DNA of 64,000 bases from Paenibacillus koleovorans NBRC 103111 (GTDB lineage Bacteria; Bacillota; Bacilli; Paenibacillales; NBRC-103111). A model generated the notes under the pieces. It did not search any database. It had not been told where the DNA came from and worked only from the letters and a program-made list of their open reading frames with translations. Shown here piece after piece: positions 8,622 through 17,604 of the stretch. The DNA is taken from contig NZ_BIMA01000012.1 of the NCBI RefSeq assembly GCF_004000845.1, positions 35,495 through 99,494 on the forward strand, read 5' to 3'. A program made the translations under genes and the position numbers. How positions within the stretch are numbered: the first letter of the stretch is position 1; each line of letters begins with the position of its first letter.

Positions 8622-9878
8622 ATGTTGGATATGAAGTGGATTCGGCAAAACGCAGGTCAAGTGCAGGAGGCTGCAAGGTGTAAAGGGATCGCGGTCTCGG
8701 TGGCGGAGCTGATCGAGGTCGATGACCGACGGCGGGAGTTGCTGGCCGAGACGGAGCGGCTGCGCCAGGAGCGCAACCGGTTGTCGGCGGCAGTGGGGAA
8801 GACAGGCGGGCGTGGGCAAGCGCGGGAGCAGGCGAGGGCGCTGAATCGTGCAATTGCCGAGCTGGAGGAGCAGCTCGAGGAGGCGACCCGGCGGCACAAG
8901 GAGCTGCTGCTGCTCGTGCCGAACGTCGTCTCGCCCGACACGCCGGTTGGTACCGGCGATGCCGACAACGTCGAGGTGCGCCGCTCGGGCGAGCCGCCCG
9001 CATTCGCGTTCGAGCCGCTCGACCACGTCGCGCTCGGGGAGCGCCTCGGGCTGCTCGATCTGACCCGAGGCGTGAAGACCGGCGGCAGCCGCAGCTACTA
9101 CTTGCGCGGCGCCGGCGTCAAGCTGCACCGCGCGGTGCAGCAGCTCGCGCTCGATGTGCTGGAGCGCGAAGGCTTCACGCTGCTGGACGTGCCGCTGCTC
9201 GTGCGCGAGGAGGCGCTGTACAGCACCGGCTTCTTCCCCCTCGGCCGCGACCAGACTTACGCGCTCGAGGACGGCGACCGCTGGCTCGTCGGCACGTCGG
9301 AGGCGCCGCTCGTCGCCTACTACGCCGGCGAGACGGTAGACCTCGCCGAGCCGGTGCGGCTCGCCGCCGCCTCGGCCTGCTTCCGCAGCGAGGTCGGCTC
9401 GGCCGGGCGAGATGTTCGCGGGCTGTACCGCGTCCACCAGTTCGCCAAGGTCGAGCAAGTCGTCCTGTGCCAGGCCGATGCGGAGCTGTCGGAGCGGCTG
9501 CTGCAGCATATCACGGCGAACGCCGAGCGCATCCTGGAGCTGCTCGAGCTGCCGTACCGCGTCATGGCGGTGTGCACCGGCGACATGTCGCAGAAGACGT
9601 ACAAACAGTACGATATCGAGACTTGGATGCCGAGCCGCGGCAGCTACGGCGAGACGCACTCGTCGTCCAACCTGCACGACTTCCAGGCGCGCCGCTGCGG
9701 CATCCGCTATCGCGATGCGGACGGGAAGCTGCAGTACGCGCACACGCTCAACAACACCGCCGTCGCCTCGCCGCGGATTCTTATCCCTCTGCTCGAGGTA
9801 CATCAACAAGAGGATGGCTCGGTGCGCATCCCGAAGGCACTCCAACCCTACATGCACGGGCTGGAGCGGCTGGAGTAG
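8622..9878 (+). CDS. serS: Seryl-tRNA synthetase, atypical subtype
   Basis: 418 aa class II synthetase that charges tRNA-Ser with serine. An N-terminal long coiled-coil arm (about residues 30-105, rich in E/R/L heptads) binds the tRNA. The catalytic core has motif 2 (CFRSEVGSAGRDVRGLYRVHQF) and SSSNLHDFQARR. Motif 3 reads LNNTAVASPRILIPLLEVHQQ instead of the usual bacterial LNGSGLAVGRTL form, and is closer to mitochondrial-type SerRS as I recall it. The class II arginine is kept. Start ATG 8622 gives the standard MLDMKWIR amino end. The gene is T-box controlled and followed by uvsE. It may be a second, divergent copy. Confidence 0.93.
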   Translation: MLDMKWIRQNAGQVQEAARCKGIAVSVAELIEVDDRRRELLAETERLRQERNRLSAAVGKTGGRGQAREQARALNRAIAELEEQLEEATRRHKELLLLVPNVVSPDTPVGTGDADNVEVRRSGEPPAFAFEPLDHVALGERLGLLDLTRGVKTGGSRSYYLRGAGVKLHRAVQQLALDVLEREGFTLLDVPLLVREEALYSTGFFPLGRDQTYALEDGDRWLVGTSEAPLVAYYAGETVDLAEPVRLAAASACFRSEVGSAGRDVRGLYRVHQFAKVEQVVLCQADAELSERLLQHITANAERILELLELPYRVMAVCTGDMSQKTYKQYDIETWMPSRGSYGETHSSSNLHDFQARRCGIRYRDADGKLQYAHTLNNTAVASPRILIPLLEVHQQEDGSVRIPKALQPYMHGLERLE

Positions 9879-9965
9879 AACCCTCCGGACCTCTACGAGA
9901 ATGCAAGACCCATTCCAGGGTACGCTAACAGGGTGATAGACGAGATCAACCGGAGGTGCCCCCAG

Positions 9966-10943
9966 ATGATCGTAAGATTCGGATATGTCGCCATGTCGAC
10001 GATCGTCGAGAACGCTTCGCCTTCGAGGACGATGACCGCCACCAACTTCCAGAAGCTCGACGACCGCGAAGCCGCCGTCCGCCGGTTGGAGCGGATCGCA
10101 GAGGAGAACCTGCGCAACACGCTGCGCCTGCTCCGCCATAACCGGGCGCACGACGTACATCTGTACCGGCTCTCCTCGAAGCTGATCCCGCTTCTCAGCC
10201 ACGAGCTGCTCAGCGGATGGGATCCGTTCCCGGTGCTGGAGCAGCCGTTCCGCGATATCGGCGATTATGCCAAGGAGCATGGCATGCGGCTCAGCTTTCA
10301 TCCCGATCACTTCACGGTGCTGAGTTCGCCTCGCGAGGAAGTGCTGCGCAATTCCTATCTGGACTTGGACATTCACGTCCGTATGCTGGAGGAGATGGGG
10401 CTCGACGAACGGGCCAAATGCAACATCCACATCGGCGGCGCCTACGGGAACAAGGAAACGGCGGCCGCGCGGTTCGTCGACAGCTTCAAGCGGATGACCC
10501 CCCGCATCCAGAGGCGCATGACGCTGGAGAACGACGACAAAACGTTCACCGCGCGCGAGACGCTCGAGGTATGCGAACAGCTCGGCGACGTACCGGTGCC
10601 GATGGTGCTGGACATTCATCATCATCAGGTGAATACCGGCGGCGATCTGCTGGACGAGGAGCTATGGACTCGCATATGCCGTACGTGGGCAAACCAGCGA
10701 ATTCCGCCCAAAATCCACGCCTCGAGCCCGAAAAGCGAGAAAGACCCGCGCGGCCACGCCGACTACGTGAATGCAGACCAAGTATTAACGTTCCTCCAAC
10801 TGGCCAGCCAGACCGGGACCCCCAAGCTGGACGTCATGCTGGAAGCGAAGATGAAGGACGGCGCCTTGTTCCGGCTTATGGACGACTTGAGGCAGAAGGA
10901 AGGGCTTCGGCTCCTCGATCAAGCGACAGTGGAAATCCTTTGA
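9966..10943 (+). CDS. uvsE: UV DNA damage endonuclease
   Basis: 325 aa from ATG 9966, with CGGAGGTG 8 nt upstream; the frame opens at GTG 9933 but that start has no site. UvsE enzymes are TIM-barrel, metal-dependent endonucleases that nick 5' to UV photoproducts. Typical segments are present: MIVRFGYVAMS at the start, LSFHPDHFTVLSS, KCNIHIGGAYGNK, MTLENDD, and VPMVLDIHHHQVN with clustered metal-binding histidines, then KIHASSPKS. It lies 88 bp after serS, possibly cotranscribed. Confidence 0.93.
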   Translation: MIVRFGYVAMSTIVENASPSRTMTATNFQKLDDREAAVRRLERIAEENLRNTLRLLRHNRAHDVHLYRLSSKLIPLLSHELLSGWDPFPVLEQPFRDIGDYAKEHGMRLSFHPDHFTVLSSPREEVLRNSYLDLDIHVRMLEEMGLDERAKCNIHIGGAYGNKETAAARFVDSFKRMTPRIQRRMTLENDDKTFTARETLEVCEQLGDVPVPMVLDIHHHQVNTGGDLLDEELWTRICRTWANQRIPPKIHASSPKSEKDPRGHADYVNADQVLTFLQLASQTGTPKLDVMLEAKMKDGALFRLMDDLRQKEGLRLLDQATVEIL

Positions 10944-11005
10944 GAAACTAGTCCCGGCGTCGACAGGAACCCCCTTGCGCGATTGGACAAAATCGGGTAC
11001 GTTTG

Positions 11006-11024
11006 AATGGTACCAGGTACCAAT
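11006..11024 (+). promoter_or_regulatory. Candidate FapR operator upstream of fabI
   Basis: AATGGTACCAGGTACCAAT is a near-perfect palindrome and matches 14 of 19 positions of the FapR box as I recall it from Bacillus (ATTAGTACCTGATACTAAT). FapR is the malonyl-CoA-sensing repressor of fatty acid genes, including fabI. The site ends 38 bp before the fabI start codon, where it could block transcription. Confidence 0.75.
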
Positions 11025-11062
11025 CGGGGTAGCTATTAGCTGTGGGAGAGGGGATTACGAAC

Positions 11063-11836
11063 ATGAGTCAACTGTTGTCAGGGAAAAATATATTGGTAAT
11101 GGGCGTAGCCAACGACCGGAGCATCGCTTGGGCGATCGCGCAATCGCTGGCGGCGCAAGGAGCGAGACTGGCGTTCACGTTCGAGAACGAGCGCGTGGAG
11201 GAGCGGGTGCGCAAGCTGGCGGAGACGATTCCGAACAATCCGCTCGTGCTGCCGTGCAACGTAACGGTAGACAGCGAGATCGAGTCGCTGGCCGGTGCGC
11301 TTCAGGAGCATTTCGGCGTGCTGCACGGCTTCGTACATAGCATCGCGTTCGCGAAAACCGAAGAGCTGGAAGGGTTGTATGTCGACACTTCACGCGAAGG
11401 CTTCGCGCTGGCGCATGACATCAGTGCCTACTCGCTCGTAGCCGTGGCCAAGCGGGTATATCCGCTCATGACCGAAGGCGGCAGCATCATGACGATGACG
11501 TACCTCGGCGCCGAGCGCGCGATGAAGAACTACAACGTCATGGGCGTGGCGAAGGCCGCCTTGGAGGCAAGCATCCGCTACTTGGCGGGCGATCTTGGTC
11601 AATTCAATATTCGCGTCAACGGCATCTCCGCCGGTCCGATCCGAACGCTGGCAGCCAAAGGCATCAAGGACTTCAACTCGATCCTTCGCCAAGTGGAGGA
11701 GAAAGCTCCGCTGTGCCGCACGACCGAGACGGCCGAAGTCGGCGATACGGCGATGTTCCTGATGAGCAACCTGTCTCGCGGGATCACCGGAGAAGTCATC
11801 TACGTGGACAACGGCTACCATATCGTTGGGGTTTAA
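11063..11836 (+). CDS. fabI: Enoyl-[acyl-carrier-protein] reductase, FabI type
   Basis: 257 aa from ATG 11063 with GGGAGAGGGG about 10 nt upstream. The enzyme reduces enoyl-ACP with NAD(P)H in the last step of each fatty acid elongation cycle. It is an atypical SDR: nucleotide-binding GVANDRSIAWAIAQSL near the N-terminus, MTYLGAERAMKNYNVMGVAKAALE with the catalytic tyrosine and lysine (Y-x6-K), and RVNGISAGPIRTLAAKGI, ending GEVIYVDNGYHIVG. Length is normal. A FapR-like box lies immediately upstream. FabI is the target of triclosan-type inhibitors. Confidence 0.95.
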   Translation: MSQLLSGKNILVMGVANDRSIAWAIAQSLAAQGARLAFTFENERVEERVRKLAETIPNNPLVLPCNVTVDSEIESLAGALQEHFGVLHGFVHSIAFAKTEELEGLYVDTSREGFALAHDISAYSLVAVAKRVYPLMTEGGSIMTMTYLGAERAMKNYNVMGVAKAALEASIRYLAGDLGQFNIRVNGISAGPIRTLAAKGIKDFNSILRQVEEKAPLCRTTETAEVGDTAMFLMSNLSRGITGEVIYVDNGYHIVGV

Positions 11837-11869
11837 CACAGCAGCAACCACATACTACGCATGCGGACT

Positions 11870-11905
11870 GCATCCGTTCGACCGCCTGTCGGACGGATGC
11901 TTCTC
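11870..11905 (+). terminator. Weak hairpin after fabI
   Basis: GCATCCGT at 11870-11877 pairs with ACGGATGC at 11893-11900, followed by a short TTCTCT. The poor T tract suggests partial termination only. Confidence 0.5.
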
Positions 11906-11947
11906 TGCGTTTAAGCGAAGCAGGCAAGGAAGGAGCACGGTTATCCG

Positions 11948-12769
11948 ATGTCAGTATTAGCATTTCTCACACTTCTGTTGCTGGGGGCGATATCCGCTAC
12001 ATTCGGCAGTATCGTCGGGCTCGGCGGAGGCATCATCATCGTCCCGGCGTTAATCTACCTCGGCCCGCTTCTATTGGACCAAGACATCTCTACGACGCTC
12101 GCCGTCGGGACATCGCTGACCGTGTTGATTTTCACCGCACTGTCTTCGACGCTTACGTACATGAAGGACAAAAAAGTAGACTTCAGGAGCGCATGGCTGT
12201 ACTTCGTCACGAGCGGTCCGGCGGCGATTCTTGGCGCCTCGCTGACGAAGCTGTTCGATCCGCAGCAATTCCAGCTCGTATTCGGCGTGTTCATGCTGTG
12301 CATCTCGCTGCTGCTTATTGTCCGCAACCGACTGAAGCCGTCCACCCGCGAATGGCGCATCCAACGAACGTTCACGGACGCTCAAGGGGTACAAGCCCAG
12401 TACGGATACAATATTCCGGCTGCGCTTGTGGTCGGCTTCGGGGTCGGCCTGATCTCCGGTTTGTTCGGCATCGGCGGAGGTTCACTGTTCGTCCCGGCGA
12501 TGGTGCTGATGTTCCGGTATCCCGCGCATGTGGCGACCGCCACTTCGATGTTCGTCATTTTTCTATCCTCTATCTTGGGGAGCATGACGCACTGGTACAA
12601 CGGCGATGTCGGCGGCTGGCTCGTGCTGGCGCTGGCCCCGGGGGCTTGGCTGGGCGGCTGGCTGGGAGCTCGAATCGTCCGGCGCATCAGTGGGAACGGC
12701 TTGTTATGGCTGCTGCGAGTTACGTTGTTCGTGCTGGCGTTCAAGCTGATCTGGAGCGGTCTTAGTTAA
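11948..12769 (+). CDS. TauE/SafE (TSUP) family membrane exporter
   Basis: 273 aa, predicted eight or so membrane helices in two repeats. Each repeat begins with the family glycine motif: FGSIVGLGGGIIIVPALIYL at residues 19-38, and FGIGGGSLFVPAMVLMF in the second half. TSUP proteins move sulfite, sulfonates or related organic anions across the membrane; the substrate here cannot be told from sequence. AAGGAAGGAG lies about 11 nt before the ATG. The gene is separated from fabI by a weak hairpin. Confidence 0.9.
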   Translation: MSVLAFLTLLLLGAISATFGSIVGLGGGIIIVPALIYLGPLLLDQDISTTLAVGTSLTVLIFTALSSTLTYMKDKKVDFRSAWLYFVTSGPAAILGASLTKLFDPQQFQLVFGVFMLCISLLLIVRNRLKPSTREWRIQRTFTDAQGVQAQYGYNIPAALVVGFGVGLISGLFGIGGGSLFVPAMVLMFRYPAHVATATSMFVIFLSSILGSMTHWYNGDVGGWLVLALAPGAWLGGWLGARIVRRISGNGLLWLLRVTLFVLAFKLIWSGLS

Positions 12770-12813
12770 CCGACAAAGCCCTTTGTGTCGAAACACAACC
12801 AATTTTGGGTGAA

Positions 12814-12843
12814 ACGACAAGGATTTTATAACGTAAATATAAT
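12814..12843 (+). promoter_or_regulatory. Candidate promoter for the IMPase-family gene
   Basis: ACGACA (12814-12819) and a perfect TATAAT (12838-12843) with 18-bp spacing in a locally AT-rich stretch, 36 bp before the start codon. Confidence 0.5.
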
Positions 12844-12878
12844 ATAGTAGTAGTATCGCAATCATAGGAAAGAGTGAG

Positions 12879-13751
12879 TTGCCCTTGAGTAATGATCAGA
12901 AAGAAATATATACGATTGGTAGCAAAAGCTATACGGCGGTAGCGATCAACACGGCGGCGAAGGCTGGCGAGTGGATCAAGCTGAAGCTCGGCGCCCACGC
13001 CAGACTCGATCTGAAGAGCTCGTCGCAGGATCTCGTGACTGAGGTCGACCGGGGGTCGGAAGCGTTGATCCGCAACTTGATCAAGACGCATTTTCCCGAC
13101 CATGCGTTTCTGGGGGAAGAAGGCGTAGGCAGTGGTCCTGAGGCCTCGGTGAAAGCGCTGCAAGAGGCGATCGGCGAGGACTATTTATGGATCGTCGATC
13201 CGATTGACGGCACGACCAACTTCGTGCATGGCTTCCCGTTCTTCTCCGTCTCGATCGCGCTGGCCCACAGAGGCGAAGTGATCGTAGGCGTCGTCTATGA
13301 TCCGATTCATGACGAGCTGTTCGTCGCGGAGAAAGGCAAAGGCGCCTATCTCAAAGGCAAGCCGATGCGCGTCTCGGCGGAGGCCAGGCTGTCGGACAGT
13401 CTGGTCGCGACCGGGTTCCCGGCGGGGACGCATACGACGCTGCCTGTCAATATGAAAGGCTTGCAATCGATTGCGCCGCATGTCCGCAACATCCGCGTAG
13501 TCGGCTCCGCTGCGCTGCACATGGCGTACGTCGCAGCCGGAAGGCTGAGCGGCTTCTGGGAAATCGGCTTGAACAGCTGGGACTTGGCTGCGGGCGCGCT
13601 GCTTGTGAAGGAAGCGGGAGGCGAAGTGACCGACACGATGGGCCGGTCCTACAGCTTGCCTGTCCGCCACGTGTTGGCGACCAACGGCGGCATCCACCGC
13701 GAGCTGCAGCTGCAGCTCGCGGCGGCCGATGCCACCGGTTACGAAGCTTGA
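12879..13751 (+). CDS. Inositol monophosphatase family protein
   Basis: 290 aa from TTG 12879 (TTG 12885 is equally possible; the site is AGGAAAGAG 12866-12874). Mg-dependent phosphatase fold with the family motifs: GEEG metal ligands, WIVDPIDGTTNFVHGFP (motif A with the two metal-binding aspartates) and NSWDLAAGALLVKEAGG (motif B). Likely substrates are inositol phosphates or related sugar phosphates, and some members act on PAP or NADP. It is monocistronic, between its own promoter and a terminator. Confidence 0.9.
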   Translation: MPLSNDQKEIYTIGSKSYTAVAINTAAKAGEWIKLKLGAHARLDLKSSSQDLVTEVDRGSEALIRNLIKTHFPDHAFLGEEGVGSGPEASVKALQEAIGEDYLWIVDPIDGTTNFVHGFPFFSVSIALAHRGEVIVGVVYDPIHDELFVAEKGKGAYLKGKPMRVSAEARLSDSLVATGFPAGTHTTLPVNMKGLQSIAPHVRNIRVVGSAALHMAYVAAGRLSGFWEIGLNSWDLAAGALLVKEAGGEVTDTMGRSYSLPVRHVLATNGGIHRELQLQLAAADATGYEA

Positions 13752-13776
13752 CCCCATACACATACGAACGACAACG

Positions 13777-13806
13777 AAGCCCTCGTCCACCCGGACGGGG
13801 GCTTTG
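13777..13806. terminator. Terminator between convergent genes
   Basis: AAGCCCTCGTCC at 13777-13788 pairs with GGACGGGGGCTT at 13793-13804, then TTGTCTC. It separates the IMPase gene from the convergent ger operon end at 13809 and may serve both strands. Confidence 0.75.
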
Positions 13807-13808
13807 TC

Positions 13809-14894
13809 TCAATTCAATATCCCCGTACCGATAATCTTCACACGGATATGGGGCTGAAACTGGACCTTCGCATAGTCTTTCTCCCAATCGAGCGACTTCC
13901 ACAGCCGCGGATGGAACGATTGCAGCCGCCTCGACAGGCCCAGCGCGTCGCAATTCGCTTGCTGCAGGTGCTTGAACACTTGGACCGCTTGCTTCTCCAG
14001 CTCCTTCTCGTACGCGACCTCCAGCTCGTGCAGATCGGCGGATTTCTCCATATAGAAACGTTCCGGATATTCAACCAGCTGTACGCGCAAGTCCATGTCG
14101 ACCGAAGCCAGCACTTGACCGCCCTTCATGCTGACTCGCACCTTCGAGTCGGCACCGACGACATTCGAGGACAAAAAGCCGCGGATGCCAGATATATCGC
14201 TGGTGTGGGTTTCGATGCGCATCGCGTTCTTCAGCTTATTCCGCATCAGAATGAGCATTTCGCTTTCCCGCAGTGTCAGCTTGCCGTGTAAGAACTCCCT
14301 GTGAAACATGGCCGAACCGGTGACCACCACTTCGTCCTTGTCGTTCACCGCCAAATACGGGATAACGGCGTCCGTGCCATCGTCCGAGATGAGCCGGTTA
14401 AGGTCTTGCACGTCGATAACCGGGCTGGAGGACACCTCCTCGGAGGAGACGAACAGCTTCTCGATTAGCAGTCTCGTAGACTTGGTAGAATAGAGCTTCA
14501 GCAGTCGTTCGGTCGATCCTTCCACAATGCCGATTTTCGCGTTCAACGCACTGATGGGGTCCCGGTAGAAGACGTCGAGATACGGGTACACCCCTTTCTT
14601 CGCGGCAGCGTCGGAGATGAGAATCAGCCTGTTCTTGGAGGCCTCCACATTGCCGGCCAGTCGCTGATTGGCGTTCATTTTCGTATCGCGCGGCGTTAGT
14701 CCGTTCACGGTTACCACTTCAATCTTGTTCTCCCCGCTGACGAGATATAGCGAGCTGCTGAGCTGGCCGGACTCGGACAGATCGATGCCATAAGCCAGCA
14801 TAATGATCGAATTGCTCAGCAGCTTCTGATCCCAGCAGCCGGGGAGAAGCATGAAAGCGAGAACGATTCCTAACACTCGACGAGCACCGCGCAT
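13809..14894 (-). CDS. Ger(x)C family spore germination lipoprotein
   Basis: 361 aa with a lipoprotein signal (VLAFMLLPGC, Cys20), followed by WDQKLLSNSIIMLAYGID, the typical start of GerAC/GerBC/GerKC proteins. Such C subunits are anchored in the outer leaflet of the spore inner membrane and complete germinant receptors with A and B subunits. The start lies one base after the GerB-type stop, indicating tight coupling as the third gene of the operon. Length is normal. The ending VRVKIIGTGIL is usual for the family. Confidence 0.93.
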   Translation of the reverse strand: MRGARRVLGIVLAFMLLPGCWDQKLLSNSIIMLAYGIDLSESGQLSSSLYLVSGENKIEVVTVNGLTPRDTKMNANQRLAGNVEASKNRLILISDAAAKKGVYPYLDVFYRDPISALNAKIGIVEGSTERLLKLYSTKSTRLLIEKLFVSSEEVSSSPVIDVQDLNRLISDDGTDAVIPYLAVNDKDEVVVTGSAMFHREFLHGKLTLRESEMLILMRNKLKNAMRIETHTSDISGIRGFLSSNVVGADSKVRVSMKGGQVLASVDMDLRVQLVEYPERFYMEKSADLHELEVAYEKELEKQAVQVFKHLQQANCDALGLSRRLQSFHPRLWKSLDWEKDYAKVQFQPHIRVKIIGTGILN

Positions 14895-14895
14895 C

Positions 14896-16020
14896 TCAAG
14901 CGCCTCCTGCCGAAGAAGATGAGGATGAAGCGGGCTTTCGGAACAAGGAGACGAGCAGCAGCAACAGAGGAATCACAACAACCGCCGCATAAGACGCGAA
15001 TTCCACGCAGATGCCTAGCTGCTCGATAAATTTTTGCTTATAGGTAAAGATGTTCAGCACATAACAGAGAAGGACGATAGCCAGAATGTTCCATTTTCGC
15101 TTGAGTCCGATCCCGCGCTGAAAGGCGACTGAAGCCAGGAACAAGTAGCCTATCGTAGTAGCCAGGATGACAACCGACCAGACGGTGAAGAAAATAAGAT
15201 CAGGACGTTCGAAAATGTTGAAGGACACCGATTTGAGCATATAAAGAACGGGCTCCGGCACCATCTGAAGCTCTTTGTGGCTGAACGTCATAATGCCGAC
15301 GACCGTCAGGAACACATAATACAGCGTCACGAAGCCATTGGCGAGAGACATCGATCCGAGTTTCCGGAGAGAGGTGCCGTTTGCCTTGCAATAGGCGATA
15401 AAAATAACCTCAAAGCCGAGCAAACCGAGGTAGGCGTCCTTCGAGCCCTTGACGATGTTCCATACTCCGTTCTCGCCTATCGGCAGCAAGTACAGCGGCT
15501 CCCCGTTGAGCAGCGGGATGATGGCGAGAAGGATCGGAGCTGCGAGCATGCCCAGGGTCAGAATCAGGAAACGGACAAGCGCCGAGAACGGTTCCGCGGC
15601 CAACATCGCCATAGTGATGGCGGGAATCAGCATCAAGGCCCAGTTGGGAGTCAGCGGCAGCACCCACACATGGATCAAGCGGGTAAATTCCAGAAACATG
15701 TAGACGAGAGCGGCTGTAAAATAGACGGCGCATAGGAAGCTGATGAGCTTGCCGCCTGTTTTGCCGAGCAGGCGGCCTGCGATCTGGAACAAGTCTTGAC
15801 GGGGGTAGCGCTTCAGCACGGTCCAAGTAATGGTGATGATAATCTGAGCGAGGACGCCGGCCAATAGGACAGATATCCACCCGTCGTGCCCGGCCGTCTT
15901 GTTGGCGGAATAAGGGATACGCAGCGAGGCGAAGCCGATCTGATATTGGATGATGACTATGAAAAGCTGTGTTTGGCTAAGACCGCCGTTTTTTGGAGCT
16001 TGCTTGGGCTCGCTGCTCAT
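14896..16020 (-). CDS. GerB family spore germination permease
   Basis: 374 aa with about ten membrane helices and no signal peptide; belongs to the GerAB/GerBB branch of the APC transporter superfamily. The start QTQLFIVIIQYQIGFASLRIPYSANKTAGHDGWISVLLAG is characteristic. In receptors this subunit binds small germinants such as amino acids. Its first 44 bp overlap the end of the gerA-type gene, and its stop lies one base from the gerC-type start, so the three genes form one unit. Confidence 0.93.
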   Translation of the reverse strand: MSSEPKQAPKNGGLSQTQLFIVIIQYQIGFASLRIPYSANKTAGHDGWISVLLAGVLAQIIITITWTVLKRYPRQDLFQIAGRLLGKTGGKLISFLCAVYFTAALVYMFLEFTRLIHVWVLPLTPNWALMLIPAITMAMLAAEPFSALVRFLILTLGMLAAPILLAIIPLLNGEPLYLLPIGENGVWNIVKGSKDAYLGLLGFEVIFIAYCKANGTSLRKLGSMSLANGFVTLYYVFLTVVGIMTFSHKELQMVPEPVLYMLKSVSFNIFERPDLIFFTVWSVVILATTIGYLFLASVAFQRGIGLKRKWNILAIVLLCYVLNIFTYKQKFIEQLGICVEFASYAAVVVIPLLLLLVSLFRKPASSSSSSAGGA

Positions 16021-17506
16021 CCTGCACCCACCCTCTTGTTGTCGTTTGTCTCCGCAACCGCCGCGGATGCAGGAAGCTGGGACGTTTGTTCAGCATCCAT
16101 AGCGGCAGGCGGAGCAGTGTATCCTTGAAGGTAGAGCCGCTGAAGAAGCCTCCCAGGTAAGGGACGCCGAACGACTCCAGCCGACAAAGATTGGAGAACA
16201 GCAGCGTCATGCCGAAAGAGATGCCAAGAAAGCCGAATTGGGAAGCCAGCACCATAAAAGGGAAGCGGACGAGTCGAATCGCCATGCTCATTTCGTTCGA
16301 AGGCACGACATAAGAGGCGATGGCCGTCAAGGCCACCACGATAATCATCAGGCTCGACACAAGGCCGGCTTGTACGACCGCTTCCCCGATGACGAGACCC
16401 CCCACGATGCCGATCGTTTGGCTGATGGGGGTCGGCAGGCGGACGCCCATCTCCCGGAGCAGCTCGATCGTCAGCTCCAGCAGCAGCGCCTCCACGATGG
16501 GCGGGAACGGCACGAAACGGACGGCGTTCTGGGCCGGCAGGACGAGATCGTTCGGCAGCACCTCGAGATGGAACGAGATGACGGCAATATAGACGGCGGG
16601 AAGCGTGATCGCCAGGAAAAAACCGAAAACGCGGAGTATGCGGAAGAAGCTGCCCACCATCCAGCGCGCATTAAAGTCGTCGGGCGATTGGTAGAACGAA
16701 ATGAAGCTGACCGGCATAATCAGCGAGGTGGGGGAGCCTTCCATGAGCACCGCCACCCGGCCCTCCAGCAAATTGGCGACCACGCGGTCCGGCCGTTCGG
16801 TATGCAGCAACTGCGGGAACAGCGAGAGCGGGTTGTCTTCAATCAAGTCTTCGATGAAATCGGCGGAGAACACCTCGTCGGCGTGAATCGCCTTGATTCG
16901 TCGTTCCACGCGGCGGACGAGCTTCGGGTCGACGATTTCGTCTATAAAAACCAGGGCGGTTTTTGTCTTCGTTTCGGTGCCGAGGTAGTAATATTTGACC
17001 GTCAGCTTCGTGTTGGTCGCCCTGCGCCTGATGATGTTCAAATTAATATTGAGCTGCTCGACAAAGCCCTCGTGCGAGCCGCGTACTACTTTCTCGTTCT
17101 GGGGTTCCGCGATGCTGCGGTTGAACGAGCTGTCGACTTGTACGGCGGTGCCCCAAACATCGCCCGCTTCATCCAGCTCGGATTCGGCCAGCACGAGGCA
17201 ATACCCGAGCAGGATCAAGTCGGCTGCATGCTGCAGCGAGCGGATATGCGTCACATTCAGGCCGACCAGCTTCGAGGCGACAAGTCCTCAGGGGTACTGC
17301 GACAGGGGGAGGATCACGGATTCCCGCATTTTGTTGGAGTCGACCAGGGATTCCAGGTAGAGGAGAACCGTCTCGCCGGTCGAGGTGCCAGAATCTGAGC
17401 CGGTAGAGGCCGGGAGCACATCTTGCAGCAAGTCGTCGGTCTGATGAAACGTATGGCGCAGCTGCTCGACGCGTTCGCGTATGGTCGCGGACTGAATCGT
17501 TTCCAT
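15977..17506 (-). pseudogene. GerA-family germinant receptor A subunit interrupted by an in-frame TGA
   Basis: ATG 17506 with GGAGGAGGGA upstream opens a frame that stops after 72 codons at a TGA (17290-17288) and continues in the same frame with GLVASKLVGLNVTHIRSL to 15977. Read through, it gives about 509 residues, the normal length for GerA proteins. The parts are typical: an N-terminal soluble domain, IIRRRATNTKLTVKYYYLGTETKT, the conserved ERPDRVVANLLEGRVAVLMEGSPTSLIMPVSF, then about five membrane helices. No frameshift is needed. The choices are a genuine nonsense mutation, readthrough, internal reinitiation at GTG 17254, or a base error. Confidence 0.85.
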
Positions 17507-17560
17507 GAGATCCCTCCTCCGGGTTAGTGTGGCAGAGGAGGAGAAGTTTCATGCATGAGA

Positions 17561-17600
17561 AACGGCACCTGCCGGGGATGAACCCGTCAGGTGCCGTTTT
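17561..17600. terminator. Hairpin terminator between ger operon start and ABC exporter end
   Basis: AACGGCACCTG at 17561-17571 pairs with CAGGTGCCGTT at 17588-17598. On the minus strand it directly follows the stop of the ABC exporter gene at 17605 and has a short T run (TTTCTC), so it most likely ends that operon before the ger promoter region. Confidence 0.75.
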
Positions 17601-17604
17601 ATGG

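Noticed and set aside
8517..10625. 702-codon open frame on the minus strand across serS and uvsE
   Set aside because: It is the complement of two clear enzyme genes in high-GC DNA; its product is Arg/Leu/Gln-rich with no domain.
16238..17398. 386-codon plus-strand open frame opposite the gerA-type gene
   Set aside because: Composition is Arg/His/Asp-rich without a domain; the minus strand encodes recognisable GerA segments.
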